A stretch of 64,000 nucleotides of DNA from positions 61,969 through 125,968 of the forward strand of contig DGAG01000001.1 in assembly GCA_002382325.1 (NCBI GenBank), written 5' to 3'. Below, in pieces: positions 44,411 to 52,662 of this stretch. The notes under the pieces were generated by a model that saw only the letters and a list, made by a program, of their open reading frames with translations, had not been told where the DNA came from and did not search any database. Numbering within the stretch: the stretch's first letter is position 1; every line of letters starts with the position of its first letter. Made by a program: the position numbers and the translations under genes. Source of the stretch: Epsilonproteobacteria bacterium UBA4036. Lineage in GTDB: Bacteria; Campylobacterota; Campylobacteria; Campylobacterales; Arcobacteraceae.

Positions 44411-44529
44411 ACTTCATAATATTGCATAATAGCTTATGATGAAATATTTTATTCATAGAATATAAATAAAAAAATATGCAAGGGATTATTTTTGAGTTTA
44501 AGAGTTGATTTTATCTTCAATTAAATCTT

Positions 44530-45600
44530 TTAAATCAAAAGGTTTAAATACTCTTCTTTTTCTCTTGAAGGAGCAAAAATTCTAAGTGCTTTTTTATGAT
44601 TGCCTTTTGCTTTTTGCTTTTCTTCTTGAAAATTATGGGCTATATTTAAAAGAATTTGTTGTAAATTCTCTACATTGTTTTCTTTTGTTAAGTGAATATG
44701 AAATCCCAAGTCTTTAAATTCAGGAGTAGAAGTATTATTATATACAATAGAAATAAGTCCAGCACTAAGGGCTTCAATTATTGCATTACTCATTCCTTCT
44801 CCATAAGTTGGAAATAAAAAAATATCAGATTGATTAAGATAAGTTTGAATATTATTAGTGAAGCCAATGAACTCAACTTTGTCTTTAAAAGGAGAGTTCT
44901 GTAAATACGATTGAATTTTTAAAAAATATTTTTGATCATGTATTGAGCCCAAAAAACGTAGATAAAAATCAATTTTTTTGTTATATAAAACTTCACATGC
45001 TTGTATACATTCTAGTTGCCCTTTTCCTGTGGTAATTCTTCCTATATGCAAAATATCAAGTTTTCCATTTATTTCTTTTTGTTTTATTTCTTGATTTAAT
45101 TTAACTGATGCATAAATGCGTTTGACTTGATCAATATTTTTAAAAGGTAATATTTTTAAAATATTTTTTTTAATAAAATCTGAATTACCAACAAAATAGT
45201 TTACATTAGAATATAATAATTTGTGAATAATATCCTTTTTATGTGTTGATTTTGTGGTGCCTTGTCGTACAATAAAGTTAATATTTAATCCTAATGTTGC
45301 AAAATAAAGTGATTTCATCTCGGAAGCACCTAGGAATATTATATTTTTAATTTTTGATTTTATAAAAATTGCTCGAAGTTGCTTAATAAGGCTAAGGCTA
45401 AAATGCGTTGAAAAACTAACTGAATGAAGTTTAATATTACACTTGTCTAAAATTTCTAATTTTGTCTCTAAAAAACTATTTTTTTTTACTATTATTTCAA
45501 CTTGAATATTTTCACTTATGAGTTGAGCAATTTTTATAGAAGCTAATTCCATTCCACCATTTATAGGAGAAAGGCATATTACTGCTGTTTTTTGTTTCAT
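44530..45600 (-). CDS. Glycosyltransferase family 4
   Basis: 356 residues from the ATG at 45600; a longer frame to 45741 would overlap the start of the divergent GT2 gene and lacks family similarity. GT-B fold with N-terminal ICLSPINGGMELASIKIAQ, C-terminal donor site HIGRITTGKGQLECIQACE and the E-x7-E type motif FPTYGEGMSNAIIEALSAG. It transfers a sugar from a nucleotide donor, substrate unknown. It is the only gene of the core locus on the minus strand. A weak dyad (CATAA-TAGC-TTATG) sits in the 119-bp convergent gap before it. Confidence 0.88.
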   Translation of the reverse strand: MKQKTAVICLSPINGGMELASIKIAQLISENIQVEIIVKKNSFLETKLEILDKCNIKLHSVSFSTHFSLSLIKQLRAIFIKSKIKNIIFLGASEMKSLYFATLGLNINFIVRQGTTKSTHKKDIIHKLLYSNVNYFVGNSDFIKKNILKILPFKNIDQVKRIYASVKLNQEIKQKEINGKLDILHIGRITTGKGQLECIQACEVLYNKKIDFYLRFLGSIHDQKYFLKIQSYLQNSPFKDKVEFIGFTNNIQTYLNQSDIFLFPTYGEGMSNAIIEALSAGLISIVYNNTSTPEFKDLGFHIHLTKENNVENLQQILLNIAHNFQEEKQKAKGNHKKALRIFAPSREKEEYLNLLI

Positions 45601-45691
45601 TATTTTCCCAATTAAATTTGTGCGATTATATCGTAATTGAATTAAAGTTATTATATAATCATACTTATTAATAACTAAAGGTTTATAGCGT

Positions 45692-46447
45692 TTGAAAATT
45701 ACAGCCAATATTATCACTCTCAATGAAGAAAAAAACATCAAAGATGTTATATTAAATGTTCAACAAATATGCGATGAGGTTATAGTCATTGATTCTTTAA
45801 GCAGCGATAAAACGTGTGAAATAGCTGAAAGTTTAGGAGCAATTGTGATTAAGCAAGCCTATTTAGGTGACGGTCCTCAAAAAGCTTTTGTAGCTCCTTT
45901 TACAAAATATAATTGGATTTTAAGTATTGATGCTGATGAGAGATTAGATGAAGATGCTATTAAAGCAATTAAAAAAATCGATTTAGAAAGTACATCTTTT
46001 GATGCGTATTCATTTGCACGAAAAACCTATGTGGGAAAGAATCTTATTAAGCTTTGGTATCCTGATAGAGTTGCACGATTGTATAATAAGACAAAGTGTG
46101 GCTATTCAACTAAAAAAGGGCATGCCAGAGTGGAAACTCAAAACGTGTGTGATTTGGAAGCTCATATGTTGCATTACTCTTACCGTGATTACATTCAAAT
46201 GATTAGAACAACAGAAAAGTTTATTAAAAGAGGAGCCATTTTAGCTTTAGAAGAAGGAAAAACAGCCACTGCCCTTGACCCAATCGTTCATGGACTTGGA
46301 GCCTTGTTTAAAGCATTAATTTTAAAAGGTGGAGCTTTTCATGGAATTAATGGATGGAATGTTTCTATGATTTCAGCTTTTAGTTCGTATATGAAATATG
46401 CCATTATGCTTGATATTCAACGAAACGGTTATGATGAGTCCAAATAA
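45692..46447 (+). CDS. Glycosyltransferase family 2 (WaaE/KdtX-like)
   Basis: 251 residues, starting at TTG (45692) with AAAGG upstream; no ATG is available in frame before the GT2 motif. GT-A fold: ITANIITLNEEKNIKDVI, DEVIVIDSLSSDKTCEIAE, and the D-x-D type ILSIDADERLDEDA. YPDRVARLYNK and HYSYRDYIQMIRTTEKF are typical of the WaaE group that adds beta-glucose to the first heptose of LPS core. It overlaps the next gene by about 17 nt. Confidence 0.85.
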   Translation: MKITANIITLNEEKNIKDVILNVQQICDEVIVIDSLSSDKTCEIAESLGAIVIKQAYLGDGPQKAFVAPFTKYNWILSIDADERLDEDAIKAIKKIDLESTSFDAYSFARKTYVGKNLIKLWYPDRVARLYNKTKCGYSTKKGHARVETQNVCDLEAHMLHYSYRDYIQMIRTTEKFIKRGAILALEEGKTATALDPIVHGLGALFKALILKGGAFHGINGWNVSMISAFSSYMKYAIMLDIQRNGYDESK

Positions 46448-47540
46448 AACGATTCTAGAAGTTTGTTTTTCACCTGATTTAGGTGGATTAGAACTTTATA
46501 TGGTTGAGTGTGCCAATGAATTAAAAGAAAAATTTTCTGTTTTAAGCATTATTGCACAAAATACAAAATTGGACAGTTTTTTAAACTCAAAGCAATTACC
46601 TTATCTTACGTTAAAAAGAAAAAGTAGCTTTTCTTTAATACAAGCTTGGAAATTGGCCAAAATAATTGATGAAAACAGTATTGATATTGTTCATATTCAT
46701 TGGACAAAAGATATTCCGATTACAGTTTTAGCAAAGCTTTTTTCAAAAAAGAAACCCAAAATTGTACAAACACGACATATGACAATGACTCGTTTTAAGA
46801 ATGATTTTTACCATAATTTTTTATATAAAAATATTGACACCATTTTATGTGTCACTCAAGCTGTTGAAAATCAAATTAAGAAATTTATTCCTCAAAAGAT
46901 ACGACCTAAAACTAAATTACTCTATTTAGGTGCAAAGGATGCACAAGAGATTAAGCAAGAAGAAATTGAACAGTTAAAACAAGACTTTAAATGTAATGGT
47001 TCTTTTAATGTTGGATTGATTGGACGCATCAATGAATTTAAAGGGCAACACCTTTTAATTGAAGCCATGAAACACCTTATGTATAAAGGGTTAAATATCA
47101 AAGCATTTATTGTAGGTCATGCAATGGATGAAGGATATTTAGCAAAACTTAAAGAAGAAGTTGCACGCAAGAATTTAGAAAATACAATTGTATTTGTAGG
47201 CTTTACCAAAGAAGTGGGAAAATTTATGAAAATGTGCGATGTGATTTTAATGACTTCAAAAAATGAAACCTTTGGATTGGTCACTGTGGAAGCCATGAAA
47301 AATGGAGTTGCTGTTATTGGTTCAAACCAAGGAGGAACGCTTGAAATTATTGATGATCAAAAAACGGGATTGTTATTTGAAAGTGGCAATGCGCAAGATT
47401 TGGCTTTGAAAATAGAAATGCTTTATTATGATGAGAATTTAAAAAATAAACTTTCTCATGCAGGAAAAGTTAAAGCCAACGTGATGTTTGATAACAGTTT
47501 ACAGTTTGCAAAATTAACCAATATTTTTAAGTCAATGTAG
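46431..47540 (+). CDS. Glycosyltransferase family 4
   Basis: About 369 residues from ATG ATG at 46431/46434, near the end of the GT2 gene. N-terminal CFSPDLGGLELYMVE, then IVHIHWTKDIPITVLA; donor-binding GLIGRINEFKGQHLLIEAM (near 200) and the acidic motif TSKNETFGLVTVEAMKNGVAVIGSNQGGTLEII. A cytoplasmic GT-B enzyme that extends the core; donor and acceptor unknown. Eight nt separate it from the YrbL-type gene. Confidence 0.9.
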   Translation: MMSPNKTILEVCFSPDLGGLELYMVECANELKEKFSVLSIIAQNTKLDSFLNSKQLPYLTLKRKSSFSLIQAWKLAKIIDENSIDIVHIHWTKDIPITVLAKLFSKKKPKIVQTRHMTMTRFKNDFYHNFLYKNIDTILCVTQAVENQIKKFIPQKIRPKTKLLYLGAKDAQEIKQEEIEQLKQDFKCNGSFNVGLIGRINEFKGQHLLIEAMKHLMYKGLNIKAFIVGHAMDEGYLAKLKEEVARKNLENTIVFVGFTKEVGKFMKMCDVILMTSKNETFGLVTVEAMKNGVAVIGSNQGGTLEIIDDQKTGLLFESGNAQDLALKIEMLYYDENLKNKLSHAGKVKANVMFDNSLQFAKLTNIFKSM

Positions 47541-47548
47541 GAGTAAAA

Positions 47549-48127
47549 GTGCTTATTTTAAATGAAGAAGATTTTTTAGCAAAAGGAAATGAAAGAGCTT
47601 GTTATTTGCATCCACAAGATAAAAATAAAGCCATTAAAGTTACACTTGAAAACAGTAAAAGAAAAAAGAATAAGCAAACCAAAATGGAAATAGCCTATTA
47701 TAAACAATTAGAAAAAAGAGGTTTAAAGAATTGGAAACATTTACCCCAATATTTTGGGGAGATAAAAACCAATAAAGGTTTAGGTTTTATTGTTGAAGTG
47801 ATTCGTGATTATGATGGACAAGTTTCTAAAAATTTTGCGTATTATTTAAAACAAGATGGAGTACAAACTTATCAAAAAGAGTTAGAACAGTATAGAGAGT
47901 ATTTTGTAGATAATTGCATAATTTTTAATTATGGAATGATGCCTAAAAATATGTTGTTACGTAAAAATAGCCCTACCGATTTTGATTTAGTACTAATTGA
48001 TGGATTGGGTGATGTTTCACATTTTACACTGCCAAATAAAATTCCTTACTTTGCAAGACGCCGAATAAATAGACGATGGATGAAGTTTGTAAGGAAATAT
48101 TTGATAAATCTAAAAAATTGTTTTTAA
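47549..48127 (+). CDS. YrbL-family kinase-like protein, paralogue 2 (divergent)
   Basis: 192 residues, starting at GTG (47549) with TAGGAG 5 nt upstream. It shares NEEDFLAKGNERACYLHP, KAIKVTLEN and VLIDGLGD with the other two YrbL-type proteins, but has a lysine-rich insert (KRKKNKQTK) and its catalytic-loop equivalent reads FNYGMMPKNMLL, without the aspartate found in paralogues 1 and 3. C-terminal region RRRINRRWMKFVRKYL is basic. May be a pseudokinase or use another residue. Confidence 0.72.
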   Translation: MLILNEEDFLAKGNERACYLHPQDKNKAIKVTLENSKRKKNKQTKMEIAYYKQLEKRGLKNWKHLPQYFGEIKTNKGLGFIVEVIRDYDGQVSKNFAYYLKQDGVQTYQKELEQYREYFVDNCIIFNYGMMPKNMLLRKNSPTDFDLVLIDGLGDVSHFTLPNKIPYFARRRINRRWMKFVRKYLINLKNCF

Positions 48128-48176
48128 TTATTTTTTTAGTAAAATTTAAATCTGAAATATAAAATCAAGGAAAAAA

Positions 48177-48923
48177 TTGAACTTTAAATTTGAATTAAAT
48201 AAACAATATATGTATATGAAACAATTCCTTTTGAACATCAAAAGTTATTTTCAAGAAAACTCAAATACTATTCATAAAGCTAGAAATGAGCTTAAAGTTA
48301 TAGAATATGAAGGTATACAAACTGTTGTAAAAGCTTTTAAAATCCCCAATAAAATTAATCAGCTTGTGTATGCCTATTTTCGTGATTCAAAAGCAAAAAA
48401 ATCGTATCAAAATGCCATGAAACTTTTGGAATTAAATATCAATACGCCCATACCTATCGGTTATATTGAGTTTTACAAAATGGGTTTTTTTAAAGAGAGT
48501 TTTTATATCAGTCAAAAAGTTGATTATGAATTTACCATACGAGAACCTTTACGAGATTTAAATTTTCCAGACAGAGAGATTATTTTAAAAAATTTTGTGG
48601 CTTTTACATATGATTTACACCAAAAAAAGGTTTTTCATAAAGATTACTCTGCTGGAAATATCTTAGTGGTTAAACAACAAAGTGGTTACAGTTTCAGTGT
48701 GGTCGATATTAATCGTATGCAATTTAAAACTATGAGTGTCAAAGAGGGCTTAGACAACTTTGCAAAGCTTTGGTTAGATGAAGAGAGTCTATTATTGATT
48801 GCCAAAGAATATGCCAAATTATCAAATACCAATGAAGAAAAAGCAATTGAATGTTTAAAACAGTGCGATGAAAAACTTAAAAGTTTTGTTGAGTTTAAAC
48901 GTAAAATCAGAGGAAAGATGTAA
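48177..48923 (+). CDS. LPS core kinase-like protein (KdkA/WaaP-like)
   Basis: 248 residues, starting at TTG (48177) with AAGGA 5 nt before it. A protein-kinase fold: candidate ATP lysine in TVVKAFKIPN, the catalytic loop KKVFHKDYSAGNILVV (intact H-x-D and asparagine) and the metal site FSVVDINRM. This loop is characteristic of Kdo or heptose kinases of the KdkA/WaaP group, which phosphorylate inner core sugars in the cytoplasm. It overlaps the next GT9 gene by 1 nt. Confidence 0.78.
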   Translation: MNFKFELNKQYMYMKQFLLNIKSYFQENSNTIHKARNELKVIEYEGIQTVVKAFKIPNKINQLVYAYFRDSKAKKSYQNAMKLLELNINTPIPIGYIEFYKMGFFKESFYISQKVDYEFTIREPLRDLNFPDREIILKNFVAFTYDLHQKKVFHKDYSAGNILVVKQQSGYSFSVVDINRMQFKTMSVKEGLDNFAKLWLDEESLLLIAKEYAKLSNTNEEKAIECLKQCDEKLKSFVEFKRKIRGKM

Positions 48924-49852
48924 TGAATTTGCTCATTACACGACATGACAAAATTGGAGATTTTGTTGTCACTCTTCCTTTATTTAAAGCGATTAAAGAG
49001 CAATACCCATCTACTAAACTCACAGCATTAGTAAGCAAAGTGAATTTTGACTTTGCGCAAAATATTGAATTTATTGATGATGTTATTTTATTTGATAAGA
49101 ATAATTTGTCTCGAATAAAACAAGAGATAAAAAGTAAAAAATTTGATGCCAGTATCAGTGCTTATATTGATACTGCTGTTGGAAAACTTCTCTTTGGAAG
49201 TGGTATTAAAAAACGAATTGCTCCTGCAACTAAAATTGCTCAACTTTTTTTTAATAAACGTGTCAAACAACGACGAAGTCAAGTTAAAAAAAGAGAGTGG
49301 GAGTATAACTTGGATTTAGGAAAAACAATTTTCCCTGACATTAAGTTAGAATTCTCAAAGCCACTACTCACCGTTCACTACTTACCATTCACTAAAGAAA
49401 AGAAAGTGATTTTTCATCCTGGTTTTGGGGGAAGCAGTGATGGAAACTTAACCTTAGACGATTATATTAATCTTGCACGCAGTATTAAAAACAGTGAGTA
49501 TGAGATTGTTTTTAGCTTTGGTCCTGATGATGAAACTTCAAAAGAGTATATAAAAGAGCATCTTGATTTTGAAGCAACAATGTTTGACTCTAAAGTATCG
49601 CTTATGGAATTTACCCAATATATTGCAAACAGTATGCTGTTTGTCAGTACTTCAACGGGACCCATGCATCTTGCCGGTGCGACAAATACTCAAACACTCT
49701 CTTTTTTTGGAGAGAGTTTATTCGCCAGTGCCAAACGTTGGGGCACGATGAGTGATGAAGAGAAACAAAATAACTTTTGTGTTCCTCAAAATTATGGCAG
49801 AGATATTTATGAAAACATTGAAAAACGATTAAAAGAGATTGTTTATGAATAA
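48923..49852 (+). CDS. GT9 heptosyltransferase-like protein
   Basis: 309 residues. N-terminal LLITRHDKIGDFVVTLPLFKAIKEQYP and ADP-heptose site FVSTSTGPMHLAGATNTQTLSFFGES (near 250) place it in GT9. It lacks the exact WaaC or WaaF signatures, so it may add a third heptose. The codons around residues 148-157 (LLTVHYLPFT) are made of a heptanucleotide repeat (49363-49390) that occurs in intergenic DNA elsewhere in the window. The frame remains open, so the gene probably works. Confidence 0.82.
   Translation: MNLLITRHDKIGDFVVTLPLFKAIKEQYPSTKLTALVSKVNFDFAQNIEFIDDVILFDKNNLSRIKQEIKSKKFDASISAYIDTAVGKLLFGSGIKKRIAPATKIAQLFFNKRVKQRRSQVKKREWEYNLDLGKTIFPDIKLEFSKPLLTVHYLPFTKEKKVIFHPGFGGSSDGNLTLDDYINLARSIKNSEYEIVFSFGPDDETSKEYIKEHLDFEATMFDSKVSLMEFTQYIANSMLFVSTSTGPMHLAGATNTQTLSFFGESLFASAKRWGTMSDEEKQNNFCVPQNYGRDIYENIEKRLKEIVYE
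49363..49390. repeat. Heptanucleotide repeat inside the GT9 gene
   Basis: Four heptads ACTACTC, ACCGTTC, ACTACTT, ACCATTC and a partial ACT. Same family as 26621-26655 and 62934-62961. It lies in a loop between the two GT-B domains of the encoded protein, where extra residues are tolerable. Confidence 0.6.
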
Positions 49853-50807
49853 TAAAGAGAAAATAATTTTAAATATACTCGCTAAATATAAACTTGAGAT
49901 AACTTCAGATTTTTCTTTCTCTGAAAATCAATTAATGATCCAAAGTAGTCAGAAAAACAATCTTTTTAAAGAAATTTTTTTATTTTGCAGTACCCATGAA
50001 ATTTGTTTTTCCATAATAAATACAGATTATGAAAAGAGTGAATTATTAATTTTTTTGCCTAATGAAGAAAAAAAAGAATATTTTTTATTTTTTTCTTCAA
50101 CAGATAAAAAAAATCACCAAGAAAATAAGAATTTTGAAAAAGAATACAATAACTGTAAAAAACAAAAGATTGTTCCTGTAATTGGACCTGATGGAGTAGG
50201 GAAAACGACTCTTTTAAAAGAAGTTATATGTTCTATAGAGAATAAGGTCTTGTATAAACGCTTTAAGAAAATTGTTCGACGATCACTTCTATATAATTTG
50301 ATGTATCCCATTAATAAATTTCTTTTAAAAAAACGACTTAATCAAAAACCGACTAAAGATCAAGTTGATGATATTAATGCAAAATTGGTGATATTTTGTG
50401 GAATATTTTATTATCCTTTTTTAGTATTTCAAACTTTAGTTAAGAATAAGTTAGTCTTTGTTGACCGTTTTTTTAACGATTATTTACTTGAAGATATTTC
50501 ATTTCTTGACAGATCAACTAAATTAAGAAAGAACTGGACAAAGGTATTAAGATATATCCCAAAAACATTTTGGCTCATTCATTTAGATGCAAAATCTGAA
50601 ATTATTTTAAGTCGAAAGGGAGAATTACTTGATGATGATATTCTTCAATACAGAGAGTTGAATTTTGAGATTTACTTAAAAAAACCCTCTTTTGTGTACA
50701 CCTATATTAATACGGGATTAGAAATTTCATTGTGTAAAAAAATATTATTGGAAGTAGGAAAGAAAATAGAAATATTTGAAGTACGAGAGGGGACATGTCT
50801 GAAGTGA
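49845..50807 (+). CDS. P-loop kinase (thymidylate-kinase-like) with novel N-terminal domain
   Basis: About 320 residues from the ATG at 49845 (8-nt overlap with the GT9 gene). Residues 1-95 show no family that I recognise. A Walker A motif VIGPDGVGKTTLLKEV follows near 112-127, and later VFVDRFFNDYLLED and FWLIHLDAKSEIILSRKGEL match the DRF/lid architecture of thymidylate-kinase-like NMP kinases. Such proteins occur in polysaccharide clusters without proven substrates. It overlaps the third YrbL-type gene by 13 nt. A sugar or nucleotide kinase role is inference. Confidence 0.68.
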   Translation: MNNKEKIILNILAKYKLEITSDFSFSENQLMIQSSQKNNLFKEIFLFCSTHEICFSIINTDYEKSELLIFLPNEEKKEYFLFFSSTDKKNHQENKNFEKEYNNCKKQKIVPVIGPDGVGKTTLLKEVICSIENKVLYKRFKKIVRRSLLYNLMYPINKFLLKKRLNQKPTKDQVDDINAKLVIFCGIFYYPFLVFQTLVKNKLVFVDRFFNDYLLEDISFLDRSTKLRKNWTKVLRYIPKTFWLIHLDAKSEIILSRKGELLDDDILQYRELNFEIYLKKPSFVYTYINTGLEISLCKKILLEVGKKIEIFEVREGTCLK

Positions 50808-51409
50808 TACTCAAAGATGAAGATTTGATTGCTAAAGGGGGTGAACGATTCTGTTTTGTTCATCCAAATGATGTCAATAAGGTCATCAAAATAGTTTATA
50901 CACAGGGTGTTCATAACAATCAAAATGAGCTGGAATTTAATTATTATTCCCTTTTAAAAAAAAGAAAAGTCAATTTTTCTCATTTGGTTCAGTGTTATGG
51001 TTATGTTCAAACGAATAAAGGTTTGGGATTGATTTTTGATCGAGTGATGGATTATGATGGACAACCTTCAAAATCTTTTCGATATTATTTAGCCCATAAG
51101 TTAATTTCTGTGGATGAACAAAAAAAACTTTTGGAAGAGTTTCGAGTTTATTTGGAAACAAATTTGATTTTGTTTGTAGATACGAGTTTAACCAATATTT
51201 TTGCCCAAAAGATTTCAGAAAATCAATTCAAAATAATTATTGTAGATGGCTTAGGAGCAAAAAGAACGGGAATTAAGTTTATGTTTTATCAATACTCTAA
51301 ATTGTATACAAAATATAAAATAAAAAAACAATGGAAAAAGTTTATGACAATGTATAAAAAAGATATTCAACGTTCTATTTTAGGGCAACGACCTTTTACA
51401 AGGCTTTAA
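50795..51409 (+). CDS. YrbL-family kinase-like protein, paralogue 3
   Basis: 204 residues. DEDLIAKGGERFCFVHP, VIKIVYT, HNNQNELEFNYY, GLGLIFDRVMDYDGQPSKSFRYYL, and the C-lobe FVDTSLTNIFAQ with IIIVDGLGAKR. Nearly every block aligns with paralogue 1 at 43829, pointing to duplication within the locus. It is followed 2 nt later by the glycosidase-fold gene. Confidence 0.77.
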   Translation: MSEVILKDEDLIAKGGERFCFVHPNDVNKVIKIVYTQGVHNNQNELEFNYYSLLKKRKVNFSHLVQCYGYVQTNKGLGLIFDRVMDYDGQPSKSFRYYLAHKLISVDEQKKLLEEFRVYLETNLILFVDTSLTNIFAQKISENQFKIIIVDGLGAKRTGIKFMFYQYSKLYTKYKIKKQWKKFMTMYKKDIQRSILGQRPFTRL

Positions 51410-51411
51410 AG

Positions 51412-52662
51412 ATGAAAAAAGGACAATTTGTGTGGGACAATTATTCGGATCAGCCTCATGTGATAAAAGATAAAAACTTTAAAAAAATGATGCGTCAGAA
51501 GCATTGGTTTGATTATGTTAAATTGCTGGTGATTAATTTTTTTATTTATCCCATTAGTGTATTAGCAACGCCTTTATTTCGTTCAAAAAGTGTCGATACG
51601 ACAAAATTTTTTGGAATGAGTGTGAACTTGGATAAAGGCCTAGAACAAGTTGAACTTATTGAAGAGTTGGGGTGCAAAAATATCTTAATTCGAGTTCCTT
51701 TACATGATATTGCCAATTTAAAAAGCTACGTGGAGTTTGCTAAATATTTTCATGGGTGTGACCTTACAATAAATATTTTACAAGATCGTCCGCATATTGA
51801 ACACAAAATGATGTTGCAAGAGAGTTTGACCAATATCTTTATTGCGTTTAAGGGCATTGCAAAAAACTTTCAAATAGGTAACGCAATCAATCGTTTAAAA
51901 TGGGGGTTTGCCAGTGTTCAAGAGTATTTGGATTTTTATGAAGTGGCATATAACATAAAACGCAATTCATTTAAAGAGTATAACCTTATCGGTCCTAGTG
52001 TGATTGACTTTGAATATCACTATACCATTCGAGCATTATTTAGTAAATACACTATCTATTTTGATAAAGTCAGCGCATTGCTTTATGTGGACAGACGTGG
52101 TGCTCCTGAAAACACACAACTCATCTCTTACGATACAAGCAAAAAAATTGATTTGCTTTATGCCATTGCTTCTTTATCTAAGCGTTCCAGTAACAAGTTG
52201 ATTATTTCTGAAGTTAATTGGCCCATTTCAAATACCAAACCTTATGCGCCTACGAGTGAACAAGAGTGTGTGAGCTTAGAAACCTACGCGTGTTATATGC
52301 TTCGATACTATTTATTGGCATTGGGCACAAAAAAGGTAGAAACGGTTTTTTGGCACCAACTTATTGCCCCTGGTTATGGGTTGATTGACAATCGAGATGG
52401 GATTAAAAAACGAGAAGCGTTTAATGTATACAAAACCATGATTGCCTTTTTACAGGGGTGTGAAGTGTTGAGATTTTCTCACTCAAAAGAGTTGTATGTG
52501 TTAACGTGCAAAAAAGAGAACAGAAAATTTGATGTCATTTGGGTCAATGGTGAACACCGTGTTGAATTGACCAATTTCCATGAAGTCTATGATATGTATG
52601 GGGTACAACTCTTAAAAGAGATTCAAATTTCTAAGAAGCCGATTTATGCCTACCATAAATAA
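51412..52662 (+). CDS. Glycoside-hydrolase-fold (TIM barrel) protein of the LPS locus
   Basis: 416 residues, clan GH-A-like layout: FFGMSVNLDKGLEQVELIEELGCKNILIRVP at the barrel start, FQIGNAINRLKWGFASVQEYLDFYEVAYN where relatives have the acid/base region GNE-x-N, and KLIISEVNWPISN, whose glutamate could be the nucleophile. With alanine in place of the acid/base glutamate it may be non-hydrolytic or have another mechanism. A hydrophobic patch near 38-55 suggests membrane association. It overlaps waaF by 17 nt. Substrate unknown. Confidence 0.6.
   Translation: MKKGQFVWDNYSDQPHVIKDKNFKKMMRQKHWFDYVKLLVINFFIYPISVLATPLFRSKSVDTTKFFGMSVNLDKGLEQVELIEELGCKNILIRVPLHDIANLKSYVEFAKYFHGCDLTINILQDRPHIEHKMMLQESLTNIFIAFKGIAKNFQIGNAINRLKWGFASVQEYLDFYEVAYNIKRNSFKEYNLIGPSVIDFEYHYTIRALFSKYTIYFDKVSALLYVDRRGAPENTQLISYDTSKKIDLLYAIASLSKRSSNKLIISEVNWPISNTKPYAPTSEQECVSLETYACYMLRYYLLALGTKKVETVFWHQLIAPGYGLIDNRDGIKKREAFNVYKTMIAFLQGCEVLRFSHSKELYVLTCKKENRKFDVIWVNGEHRVELTNFHEVYDMYGVQLLKEIQISKKPIYAYHK

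Noticed and set aside
45601..45741. N-terminal extension of the minus-strand GT4 gene
   Set aside because: It would overlap the start of the divergent GT2 gene, is not GT4-like, and the ATG at 45600 begins the normal fold.
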